Below are positions 25,701 to 33,431 of a DNA stretch of 64,000 nucleotides, in pieces; positions within the stretch are counted from its first letter, which is position 1; each line of letters begins with the position of its first letter. The notes beneath the pieces were generated by a model, which was not told where the DNA came from, did no database searches, and saw only the letters and a list, made by a program, of their open reading frames with translations. A program made the translations under genes and the position numbers. This DNA is from Synechococcus sp. CS-1329 (GTDB lineage Bacteria; Cyanobacteriota; Cyanobacteriia; PCC-6307; Cyanobiaceae): positions 1-64,000 of the forward strand of contig NZ_JAHLYS010000036.1 in NCBI RefSeq assembly GCF_025128055.1, in the 5' to 3' direction.

Positions 25701-27821
25701 TTACTTGGTGACCATCACATCAACACCAGGCGTGCGCCGCCGTACCAAGACGCCGGTGTCGTGCTCGCTGCGATGCAGCTGCAGGTCGATCTCCTCCTCG
25801 CCAAGGCGCAGCCCGTTGACTTCCAGCAGGTTGATGCCTTTCGGGAGCGCCGGCTTCCGGAACAGCACCTGCACCCGGCCTGTCTCGGCGTCGCGTCCGA
25901 TGCCCATTCCGGTGATCGCTTCCAGCAAACCGAACACCGTGCCGCTGGCCCAGGCTTGGGGGCTGCAAGCCACCGGGTAAAGAGTGGGGTCATCGTCGTC
26001 GCGACGCGGGAATCCACAGAACAATTCGGGCAGCCGGTATTGCGGCAGCGCTTGGGCCGTGTCGAACAAGCCGGTGAGGATTCGCATCGCCTCTGGCATG
26101 TGGCCGTAGCGGGCCAGGCCCAGGGCGATCAAGGCGTTGTCGTGGGGCCAGACCGAGCCGTTGTGATAGCTCATCGGGTTGTATCTCGCCTCTCGTTCAT
26201 CGAGTGTGCGCACGCCCCAGCCGTTGAAACTGGTGGGTGCAATCAGCTGGCGGGCCACCGACGCCGCTGCGTTGCGGCTGGCGATGCCGGTCCAGAGACA
26301 GTGGCCCGCGTTGGAGCTGCGCACAGCACAGGGGGTGCCCTCTCCGTCGAGCGCCAGGGCATAGGTGCCGATGGCATCGCACCAGAAGGCCGCATTGAAG
26401 CGACTGCGCAGTTGATGGGCTTCCTCCAGCAACTGCTCAGCTTGGGCGGCACGCCCGAAGCGATGCTCGATGCCCGCCATGGCGCGGCGGGCCCCGTAGG
26501 CATAGGCCTGCACCTCGCAAAGGGCGATTGAACCCTCGGCCAGGCGGCCGTCGGCGTGGTGGATGGCATCGTCGGAATCCTTCCAACCCTGGTTGCGAAG
26601 GCCGCCTTGGGCCGCGCACTGATAGCGCAGAAATCCGTCCTGGCTACTCGCTTCGGCGGTCCTGATCCAGTCCAGAGCCAGGTCCAGCGCCGGCCGCAGG
26701 TGCTGGATGAACGACTGGTCATCGCTGCGCAGGAGATAGTCGCCCGCCAGGATCAGGAACAGAGGCGTGGCATCCACGGAGCCGTAGTAGCGGGCAAAGG
26801 GCACCTCCCCCAGGGCCGCCATTTCGCCCAGACGGGCTTCATGCAGGATCTTGCCGGGTTCGGCATCGACGGCCGGGTCGAGGTGGCTGGCTTGATGATC
26901 CGCCAGGAAGCCAAGTACGCCTCGGGCCAGGCGCGGCTCCACCAGGAGCATCTGGCGGGCGGCGATCAGCCCATCACGGCCGAAGGGGCAGCTGAACCAG
27001 GGAACACCGGCGTAGGGGTAGAGGCCGTGCTCGAGCTGGCTGGAGAGCAGATGCACATCCGACATGGAGCGGGCCACCCAACAGTTGAATGCCTGGTTGT
27101 CGGTGGCGATGGAGGCCGCCTGGCGATGACTGTCACGCAACCGCTCGTTCGCCGCCGCCAGTGCGGCATCAAAGGCATCTTCAAACGCGACACAATCTCC
27201 TGCGGGATGGAAATCCAGCAGGAGATGGACGCGACGGGTGCAGCGAGGTTCCAGCTGCAGGACCAAGGTGATGTGGGTCTCACCCACCTCCGCCGCCAGA
27301 CCTCCCACCCGCAGGAGCGTGCGTCGATCCTCCCCATCGAGCCCGCCATAGGCCACTTCCAGAAAGTCCTGGGTGTGCCGACGGACCGTGCGGCCGCGCT
27401 GGGGTCGCTTGTGTCCGCGGATCTCGAAGATGTCGCGAAAATCGGCGTCGAAGCGCAGGGTCAACGGCAGCAACACCGCACCGCCGAGGTAACTGGTGAA
27501 ATCGAGAGCCTGCAAACAGCTCGTGGGGGTGAGAACAGTGCTGCGCTTCAGGTGCACGGACCCGGGCGGGGGCGAACCGGTTCCGTCGATGTCGTTGCTG
27601 AGATGGCTCACATGAAGCCCCATCTCCCCACTCTCGGCGGAGCTCAGCACAATCGGGGACTGATCCCAGAGAAGGAGTTCCAGGCGGCTCACATGGCGAG
27701 TGCCACGGTGATAGATGCCGGAATCGGGATGGGTCTCGGGGCAGATTTCACCGCGGCGATCGAGCATCGCGAAGGTTTCCCCGTCCTTGAGAACGAACGG
27801 GGGGAGCAGATCATGCGGCAT
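25701..27821 (-). CDS. Glycogen-debranching-enzyme-like glycosidase (amylo-alpha-1,6-glucosidase family)
   Basis: A 706-residue protein. The N-terminal debranching-enzyme-type domain (about 8-200) starts FVLKDGETFAMLDRRGEI and has YHRGTRHVSRLELLL. The C-terminal (alpha/alpha)6 glycosidase domain has PWFSCPFGRDGLIAARQ, HEARLGEMAALGEVPFARYYGSVDATPLF and NGSVWPHDNALIALGLARYG, the usual catalytic-face motifs. Start ATG 27821 overlaps the GT4 gene by 11 bases; upstream in-frame codons run deep into that gene. It acts on a glucan or glucoside, possibly with the adjacent glycosyltransferase; substrate unproven. Confidence 0.85.
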   Translation of the reverse strand: MPHDLLPPFVLKDGETFAMLDRRGEICPETHPDSGIYHRGTRHVSRLELLLWDQSPIVLSSAESGEMGLHVSHLSNDIDGTGSPPPGSVHLKRSTVLTPTSCLQALDFTSYLGGAVLLPLTLRFDADFRDIFEIRGHKRPQRGRTVRRHTQDFLEVAYGGLDGEDRRTLLRVGGLAAEVGETHITLVLQLEPRCTRRVHLLLDFHPAGDCVAFEDAFDAALAAANERLRDSHRQAASIATDNQAFNCWVARSMSDVHLLSSQLEHGLYPYAGVPWFSCPFGRDGLIAARQMLLVEPRLARGVLGFLADHQASHLDPAVDAEPGKILHEARLGEMAALGEVPFARYYGSVDATPLFLILAGDYLLRSDDQSFIQHLRPALDLALDWIRTAEASSQDGFLRYQCAAQGGLRNQGWKDSDDAIHHADGRLAEGSIALCEVQAYAYGARRAMAGIEHRFGRAAQAEQLLEEAHQLRSRFNAAFWCDAIGTYALALDGEGTPCAVRSSNAGHCLWTGIASRNAAASVARQLIAPTSFNGWGVRTLDEREARYNPMSYHNGSVWPHDNALIALGLARYGHMPEAMRILTGLFDTAQALPQYRLPELFCGFPRRDDDDPTLYPVACSPQAWASGTVFGLLEAITGMGIGRDAETGRVQVLFRKPALPKGINLLEVNGLRLGEEEIDLQLHRSEHDTGVLVRRRTPGVDVMVTK

Positions 27822-28890
27822 GGGAACACGCGGCAAGGAGCCTGGCTGGGGAGGGGCGGCGACGGGTCTCGATCTGGCGTTGGAAGAGACGTTCGTAGTC
27901 GGCCGCCTGCCGGGCGACTGTGAAACGCCGCTCGAACTCATGGCGAACCCGCCGGCGATCCAGCTGCTCGATTCCCCGCACCGCCATCACGGCCTCCTCG
28001 ATTGTTTCCACCAGCACGCCATTGCGGCCGGGCCGAATCACCTCGGGGGTGGAGCCGTTACGCCAGGCAATCACGGGCGTGCCGCAGGCGTTGGCTTCGA
28101 TCATCACCAAGCCGAAGGGTTCGGGCCAGTCGATCGGGAACAGCAGTGCCAGGGCGTTGCCGAGCAGCTCCTGCTTGCCGACATCATCGACCTCCCCGAT
28201 GAACTCCACAAGTGGATTTTCATGCAAGAGCGGTTCAATGGCGGCGTGGAAATAATCCAAATCAACAGGATCGATCTTGGCGGCCACCTTGAGAGGCAGG
28301 CCCACAGCGTTGGCAATAGCGATGGCACGATCAAGACGCTTCTCGGGTGAGATCCGCCCCACGAAGGCCAGGTACTCAGAGGGTGACGGCTCGAAGCGGT
28401 AGAGATCGGTGGGCAGACCATGGGGAATGGTGCCGAGCCAGTGAGCACCGGGGTGAGGGGCCCGCTGAGACTCCGAGATCGACACCAGGGGCACCGGATC
28501 AAAATCCCTGTGGAGTCGGTCCACCTCCGGACCAGTCAGGGGCCCGTGCAGGGTATGGAGTTGGGCCACCGGCAGGCGGGCGAGGCCGGGGCGGAGGCCA
28601 AGGCCGGTATGGAAATGGAGAAGATCGAAGCGGTCGAGCTGACCGATCACCTGATCCAGCTGGCGACCTTCTGACACCCGTGGATTGCCCCGATAGCCCG
28701 CCTGCCTTAGGGCTCGCGGCACGCAGGGGAAGAGCTCGGCGCTGGTGAGTGAGTCACCGCTGGCAAACAGAACCACCTCATGGCCACGGTTGACGAGTTC
28801 TTCCGTGAGATAGTGCACAACTCGTTCCGTTCCGCCATATCGCAGCGGCGGCACACTTTCAAACAGTGGCGAGATCTGGGCAATACGCAT
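27811..28890 (-). CDS. Glycosyltransferase family 4 protein
   Basis: A 359-residue GT-B glycosyltransferase. The N-terminus MRIAQISPLFESVPPLRYGG precedes TERVVHYLTEELVNRGHEV (acceptor domain); the donor domain has FVGRISPEKRLDRAI, WPEPFGLVMIEANACGTPVIAW and GRNGVLV. Donor and acceptor are unknown. It is first in a two-gene operon with the debranching-like enzyme, which suggests coordinated building and trimming of an alpha-glucan or compatible-solute glycoside. An upstream nested hairpin lies in its leader. Confidence 0.88.
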   Translation of the reverse strand: MRIAQISPLFESVPPLRYGGTERVVHYLTEELVNRGHEVVLFASGDSLTSAELFPCVPRALRQAGYRGNPRVSEGRQLDQVIGQLDRFDLLHFHTGLGLRPGLARLPVAQLHTLHGPLTGPEVDRLHRDFDPVPLVSISESQRAPHPGAHWLGTIPHGLPTDLYRFEPSPSEYLAFVGRISPEKRLDRAIAIANAVGLPLKVAAKIDPVDLDYFHAAIEPLLHENPLVEFIGEVDDVGKQELLGNALALLFPIDWPEPFGLVMIEANACGTPVIAWRNGSTPEVIRPGRNGVLVETIEEAVMAVRGIEQLDRRRVRHEFERRFTVARQAADYERLFQRQIETRRRPSPARLLAACSHAA

Positions 28891-29282
28891 CGGCTTGCTC
28901 TCGAAGAATCAACTGGCAACACATCCCCTGCAAGCCCAGCATGCACATCTGCGGACATCGAGGTGCCGCAGCAGGGGTGTAGCAGCAACCTGCTCGTAGT
29001 TGAAACGTAGGCAGGAACCAGTGGCGATGCACCAAGCCAGGGGAATGACCGACACAGAACACAACCTCACTGAATCAAGACAGCACAGCCGCGTCAGCTC
29101 TCAACGTTGACTGTTGATGGTGCTGTGGATAGGGGGCATATCTACAGCAGTCAAACACCAGGTTCAGCCCCATAGTGAAAGGAGAGGAGCCAAGGTGTGA
29201 CAAGCCAAAGGATTTGCCCTTGCAGCGATCCGACCGGCTCCATAGGCTCTGGCATTGATCTCAAAGCCTTGCGGACCTGATC
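28891..29282. other. 392-bp divergent intergenic region with a nested hairpin
   Basis: No gene recognised. It holds the divergent promoters for GT4 and csbD. A nested inverted repeat lies at 28925-28977: CCCCTGC ... TGCGG-N11-CCGCA directly followed by GCAGGGG. It is 35 bases upstream of the GT4 start and could fold in that leader RNA. Confidence 0.45.
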
Positions 29283-29468
29283 ATGAATAAGCTCCAGTTC
29301 AAAGGTGAATGGCACGAAATGAAAGGGAAACTCAGGCAGAAGTTCGCCGAGCTCACTGATGACGATTTGGCCTACACCGAAGGCCAGGAAGAGGAAATGC
29401 TTGGCCATCTGCAAAAGAAGCTCGGCAAGAGCCAGCAAGAGATTTCCCAGCTGATCAACACTCCTTAG
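29283..29468 (+). CDS. CsbD family stress protein
   Basis: A 61-residue protein with the CsbD signature: [21 protein letters not shown], then [27 protein letters not shown]. CsbD proteins are small, charged and often induced by general stress, with unclear molecular role. It is followed closely by a DUF1328 membrane protein (10-base gap) and a second, exported CsbD, so the three probably form one stress-induced unit. Confidence 0.9.
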   Translation: MNKLQFKGEWHEMKGKLRQKFAELTDDDLAYTEGQEEEMLGHLQKKLGKSQQEISQLINTP

Positions 29469-29478
29469 GAGCCCTGTC

Positions 29479-29643
29479 ATGCTTAACTACGCCATATCTT
29501 TTTTTGTCATTGCGATCATCGCTGCCGTCCTTGGCTTCAGTGGTATCGCCGGATCAGCCGCGAGCATCGCCCAAATTCTGTTTCTTGTGTTTCTTGTGCT
29601 TGCCGTGCTCTCTTTCCTCACCGGCCGGCGTGGCGTGATGTGA
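29479..29643 (+). CDS. DUF1328 (YtjA-type) small membrane protein
   Basis: A 54-residue protein with two membrane helices: [20 protein letters not shown], then [24 protein letters not shown], ending TGRRGVM. This is the DUF1328/YtjA pattern. These tiny inner-membrane proteins commonly accompany CsbD genes and respond to osmotic or envelope stress. Function unknown. Confidence 0.85.
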   Translation: MLNYAISFFVIAIIAAVLGFSGIAGSAASIAQILFLVFLVLAVLSFLTGRRGVM

Positions 29644-29724
29644 ATGGCGGTGAGGCATTTTGCATGAGCCGCATCAAGTTCAACCACAGCGCCAAACCTC
29701 GTTATCCCATCATCTAGACCACTC

Positions 29725-30033
29725 ATGAATCACCAATTTCGCCTTCTGCGCCAGCTGGCCTCCACTTGCCTTGGCCTGGTCTTCAGCCTGCTGCTGTTGG
29801 CCGCTCCCGCCCAGGCTTCAGGAGCCTTCAGCCTCAGCGCCTCAGCCTTGCCCGTGGCCGCCATCGCCGGCCGCCTTAAGGCTGACGCCAAGGACTTCGA
29901 GGGCAAGACCCAGGAATCGATTGGCAACGTAATTGGCAGCCAAGGAGATCGTATCGCCGGCAAGGCGAAGCAGGCCGAGGCCAAAGTGAGGAATGCCGTC
30001 GAAGACGTTAAGGACAAGGCCGGAATGGGCTGA
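29725..30033 (+). CDS. Exported CsbD-like protein
   Basis: A 102-residue protein with a signal peptide (1-32, LLLLAAPAQA-SG), then a short linker and a CsbD-like domain: RLKADAKDFEGKTQESIGNVIGS, GKAKQAEAKVRNAVEDVKDKAG. The amphipathic KAK/EAK repeats resemble late-embryogenesis-abundant proteins. Export of a CsbD domain suggests protection of the periplasm or lumen, by inference. Confidence 0.82.
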   Translation: MNHQFRLLRQLASTCLGLVFSLLLLAAPAQASGAFSLSASALPVAAIAGRLKADAKDFEGKTQESIGNVIGSQGDRIAGKAKQAEAKVRNAVEDVKDKAGMG

Positions 30034-30052
30034 GCCAGCATCAGCCGAACAC

Positions 30053-30084
30053 CCCGGCATCACGTCTGAAGATGCCATGCCGGG
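30053..30084 (+). terminator. Inverted repeat after the CsbD operon
   Basis: CCCGGCAT (30053-30060) pairs with ATGCCGGG (30077-30084) over a 16-base loop, 20 bases past the exported CsbD stop. No T-run follows. Probable transcript end. Confidence 0.55.
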
Positions 30085-30427
30085 ACCTTGAAAATTCGAA
30101 TTGATTCGAGCCTGGCGCCAGAGAAGAAGCATGTTCCGCTCCTGGCATTCTCCAAAACAATGACCCCTTGACACTTTAGTCCTCGCCACTCCAGCGCTCG
30201 CCGAAGTGAGTTGATCATTTGTGACAACCAGCGCACCAACATCTCTGCACTACTGCCACAAGCATCAACTCAACAGCCAGAAATATGACGACGATGGCAG
30301 CCGCGACGACAGCGGCAATGCTCCATATCAAAATAAAGAACTAGCCTTAAAATCTCTTCGGGCTGGCTTATTGGCTTTCCCGTCTACAGACCCAATCGCG
30401 GAAGCTCGCATCCCCCGTCATCGGGTA
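30085..30427. other. Intergenic region without a supported gene
   Basis: About 340 bases, relatively AT-rich. A short open frame at 30221-30445 exists, but its composition is unlike a protein and its last codons lie in the inverted repeat that mirrors the next gene. Nothing else recognised. Confidence 0.5.
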
Positions 30428-30470
30428 GATCCTGAGCGCTGGTGAGTTTCGTTCACCAGCGCTCAGGATC
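30428..30470 (-). repeat. 18-bp perfect inverted repeat covering a stop codon
   Basis: Arms 30428-30445 and 30453-30470 are perfect reverse complements, separated by GTTTCGT. The right arm is the last six codons of the minus-strand DUF7734-like gene, with its TGA at the loop edge. In the mRNA this is a very stable 18-bp hairpin immediately at the stop codon. No T-run follows, so it may act as a processing or stability element rather than a classical terminator. Confidence 0.85.
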
Positions 30471-30776
30471 CAGGAATCTCTCCGCCGGTTCTGGTCCAGC
30501 CAGCACCACCTCAGACTCTGGGTTCATGGGCCCCTGCAGAAGCTCGGCGCTCCCCAGCCTCGCCCCCTCCGGCAGCGCCGGCTGATCGGGATCGAAGGCG
30601 GTGGGATGGGTCACGCTGCTCGAAAAGCCACGAAAGATCAGCAGTTCAAACTCCTCCTCTGCCCCTTCTTCCCCCCCTGGACCCATCAACGAGGGCAGCG
30701 TGCCCCGCAGGCGCAGCACCCGGTCGGGCCGGCCGCGGCTGATCTCCTCAAGCTGGGCCAGCCAAGCAACCACCAT
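30453..30776 (-). CDS. DUF7734-like conserved cyanobacterial protein
   Basis: A 107-residue acidic protein starting MVVAWLAQLEEISRG, with RVLRLRGTLPSL, EEFELLIFRGFSSSVTHPT, FDPDQPALPEGA and SAELLQGPMNPE. The FELLIFRGFSSS-HPTAFDPD core is strongly conserved in picocyanobacteria and plants' plastid proteins by memory. Function unknown. Its ATG shares one base with the stop of the upstream DUF3177 gene (TGATG). Confidence 0.72.
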   Translation of the reverse strand: MVVAWLAQLEEISRGRPDRVLRLRGTLPSLMGPGGEEGAEEEFELLIFRGFSSSVTHPTAFDPDQPALPEGARLGSAELLQGPMNPESEVVLAGPEPAERFLDPERW

Positions 30777-31426
30777 CAGAACCCTCCCGCCACCCGCCCC
30801 TGGCGGGGCAGACGCACCAGGATCCACTGCAGCAGACCCACCACATAGGCCACCAGGGCCAGGTAGCCGAAAAAGGCGGTGAGGGTGGGGGTGAGGTCGG
30901 CGCCGAACACGAAGGAAAACACCTGGGCGGCACCAGTGTGCAGGCGACGTGGTGCCTCCAGCCAGGTCTGGCAGAGGACGCTGCCCGCCGCGCCCAGGCC
31001 GCAACCCATGGCACCCGCGCCCAGACCGGCCCCCAGCAGGCCAAAGGCCGTGAGCGCCCAGCGCCAGCTGCGCAGGGTGAGCGGCAGCGGGCGCCAGGGG
31101 GGCAGATCAGCCAGTTCCTCGTTCAGATCCACCCAGAACCAGAGCGAGGCCACCATCAGCAGCCTGGCCACGATCATCAACGGATAGGCCAGGGGTCGGG
31201 CATCGACGAACAACAGCACCGCGATCGCCAGCAGGCTGGCCACCTTCCAATAAATGCCCATCAGCCGCAGCAGCGCCCCCTCCCGCCGCCACGCCGCCCA
31301 GACCAGCAGCACCAGAGGCAGAGCCAGGGTGAAGACCACCGCCAGGCGGAAGTCGAGCCACACCAGGGTGCGGTACAGCAGGTCGGGCACAGCTTGGGTA
31401 CGGGAAGGCGCCATTATCCGCGCCAT
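30776..31426 (-). CDS. DUF3177 family membrane protein
   Basis: A 216-residue protein with about five membrane helices; motifs LLYRTLVWLDFRLAVVFT, RREGALLRLMGIYWKVASLL and a C-terminal LPRQGRVAGGF. This is the DUF3177 type, limited to cyanobacteria. ATG at 31414 is an alternative start. It is divergent from the FIST gene with 22 bases between them, and coupled to the downstream DUF7734 gene. Confidence 0.75.
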   Translation of the reverse strand: MARIMAPSRTQAVPDLLYRTLVWLDFRLAVVFTLALPLVLLVWAAWRREGALLRLMGIYWKVASLLAIAVLLFVDARPLAYPLMIVARLLMVASLWFWVDLNEELADLPPWRPLPLTLRSWRWALTAFGLLGAGLGAGAMGCGLGAAGSVLCQTWLEAPRRLHTGAAQVFSFVFGADLTPTLTAFFGYLALVAYVVGLLQWILVRLPRQGRVAGGF

Positions 31427-31448
31427 GCTTCACCAGTAGGTTCTTTTG

Positions 31449-32756
31449 ATGCCTGCGACTCCCCTGTTCTCCTGGCTCCGCCGCGGTGATGAGCAGGCGT
31501 CGTGCCGAACGGCACTCTCGCGTCTGCCCTCCCTCGAAGACGCCGTCAGCGAGGTGGTGCAGCAGCTCCATGCCAAGGGCTTCGGCGCCGCGGTCCGGGG
31601 CGAGGCGGACCTGGCCCTGGTGTTCTGCTCCACCAGCTACGCCAGCGACCTGCAGCGGCTGATGCCCCTGTTGCGCTCCCGTCTGAAGGCCCGCCACTGG
31701 CTGGGCGCCGCCGGTGGTGGCGTGGTGGGCACCGGGGCGGGCGGCAGTGCCCATGAAGTGGAGCAGGAGCCAGCCCTGAGCGTGATGCTGCTGCGCCTGC
31801 CCGGGGCGGAGCTGCAACTGTTCGGGCTCGACACCGATCAGCTGCCCGACCTCGACGGCGACAGCCGCGCCTGGATCGACTGGGTGGGGGCTGATCCGGA
31901 GCGGGCCGACGCCATGGTGCTGCTGGTGGATCCCACCTGTCAGGCCATCAACGACCTGATCAGCGGCCTGGATTACGCCTTCCCGGACCTGGCCAAGGTG
32001 GGGGGCATCGCCGGCCCCCACAGCGCCAGCCATGGATCCCTGCTGCTCGACGACCGGGTGGTGACCGGAGCCGTGGGCTGCCTGATCGGCGGCAGCTGGA
32101 CCATCGATCCGGTGGTGGCCCAGGGCTGCCGGCCAATCGGCCCGGTGTTCGAGATCGAGCAGGCCGAGCGCAATGTGGTGCTGCAGCTCAGCCGCGGCGA
32201 CCAGCAGAACACCCCGGTCAACTGCCTGCAGACGATCCTGCAGACCCTCAACCCGGCGGAGCGGGAACTGGTGCGCCACTCGCTCTTCCTCGGCGTGGCC
32301 CGCAACAACTTCAGCCTGGGCGGCACTGACGACGGCGGCGAGAGCACGGCCTTCCTGGTGAGAAATCTGATCGGCGTGGATCCCCGCAACGGGGCGGTGG
32401 CGGTGGCCGAGCGCCTGCGGGTGGGTCAGCAGGTGCAGTTCCAGCTCCGTGATGCCGACGCCTCCCGCCAGGAGCTGCGGCAGCTGCTGCGCAGCCAGGC
32501 CAGAGGATCCGAACCGCCCCTGGCCGGTCTGCTCTTCGCCTGCCTGGGCCGCGGCAAGGGGCTCTACGGCGAAGCCGATGGCGACGTGAGGATTGCCCAG
32601 GGGGAGTTTCCGGAGCTGCCCATGGCGGGGGCCTTCTGCAACGGCGAGATCGGTCCGGTGGCGGGCAGCACCTATCTGCATGGCTACACCGCCAGCTGGG
32701 GCTTCCTGGTGCCACGCCCGGGCGCCGCGGCGTCAGCAGAGCCGCCGGAGGCCTGA
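31449..32756 (+). CDS. FIST N/C domain sensory protein
   Basis: A 435-residue soluble protein with a FIST N-terminal domain (about 30-220; ALVFCSTSYAS, GAAGGGVVGTG) and a FIST C-terminal domain (about 230-420; LLFACLGRGKGLYGE, GAFCNGEIGPV, YTASWGFL). FIST domains are thought to sense small ligands such as amino acids. No kinase or effector domain is attached. ATG 31449 follows an in-frame TTG. Confidence 0.85.
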   Translation: MPATPLFSWLRRGDEQASCRTALSRLPSLEDAVSEVVQQLHAKGFGAAVRGEADLALVFCSTSYASDLQRLMPLLRSRLKARHWLGAAGGGVVGTGAGGSAHEVEQEPALSVMLLRLPGAELQLFGLDTDQLPDLDGDSRAWIDWVGADPERADAMVLLVDPTCQAINDLISGLDYAFPDLAKVGGIAGPHSASHGSLLLDDRVVTGAVGCLIGGSWTIDPVVAQGCRPIGPVFEIEQAERNVVLQLSRGDQQNTPVNCLQTILQTLNPAERELVRHSLFLGVARNNFSLGGTDDGGESTAFLVRNLIGVDPRNGAVAVAERLRVGQQVQFQLRDADASRQELRQLLRSQARGSEPPLAGLLFACLGRGKGLYGEADGDVRIAQGEFPELPMAGAFCNGEIGPVAGSTYLHGYTASWGFLVPRPGAAASAEPPEA

Positions 32757-32759
32757 GCG

Positions 32760-33431
32760 GTGGTGCGCCAGCACGTCAATCCCCTCTCGCGGGTGCACCA
32801 GCAGCCGCTTGAGCTGCCAGCACCGGCGGACCTGTTCGAGCGGCCACAGCAGCCACTCCACCTCGACATCGGCAGTGCCCGCGGCCGCTTCCTGCTGGCG
32901 ATGGCGCCGCTCCAGCCTGAGTGGAACTTCCTGGGGGTCGAGATCCGCCGGCCGCTGGTGGAGGCCGCCGAGCGCGACCGCCTGGCGCTGGCCAGCGGCA
33001 ATCTGCGCTTCCTGTTCTGCAACGCCAATGTGAGCCTGCTGGGCTGGCTTGGGGCCCTGCCGGCCGGGCGACTGCAACGGGTGACGATTCAGTTCCCCGA
33101 CCCCTGGTTCAAGAACCGACACCACAAGCGGCGGGTGCTGCAGAGCGATCTGCTGGAGGCCCTGGCCGCGGCCCTGCCGGCCGGGGGCGAGCTGTTCCTG
33201 CAGAGCGACGTGACCGCGGTGATCGAGCCGATGGTGGCCCTCAGCGAAGCCAGTGGCTGGTTCCTGCGTCCGCCGGAGGATGGGCGCCCCTGGCGGGCTG
33301 ACAACCCTCTGCCGGTGGCAACGGAACGGGAGCGGATCGTGCTCGCCCAGGGGCTGCCGGTGTACCGGGTGCTCTACCGGCGCAGGGCCGAGGCCGCCCA
33401 TAATCCGTCGGCCAGCCACGCCGGCCACTGA
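32760..33431 (+). CDS. trmB: tRNA (guanine-N7-)-methyltransferase
   Basis: Methylates G46 in the variable loop of tRNAs with S-adenosylmethionine. The 223-residue protein has [17 protein letters not shown] (SAM binding), [11 protein letters not shown] and [18 protein letters not shown], the TrmB catalytic signature. GTG start three bases after the FIST stop; its stop overlaps the ictB ATG by one base (TGATG). Confidence 0.94.
   Translation: MVRQHVNPLSRVHQQPLELPAPADLFERPQQPLHLDIGSARGRFLLAMAPLQPEWNFLGVEIRRPLVEAAERDRLALASGNLRFLFCNANVSLLGWLGALPAGRLQRVTIQFPDPWFKNRHHKRRVLQSDLLEALAAALPAGGELFLQSDVTAVIEPMVALSEASGWFLRPPEDGRPWRADNPLPVATERERIVLAQGLPVYRVLYRRRAEAAHNPSASHAGH

Noticed and set aside
28780-29010. 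Small plus-strand frame opposite the GT4 start
   Set aside because: Mostly antisense to GT4 and its leader; no plausible protein features.
30221-30445. Possible 74-codon gene
   Set aside because: No motif, and its end is created by the inverted repeat that mirrors the neighbouring gene.
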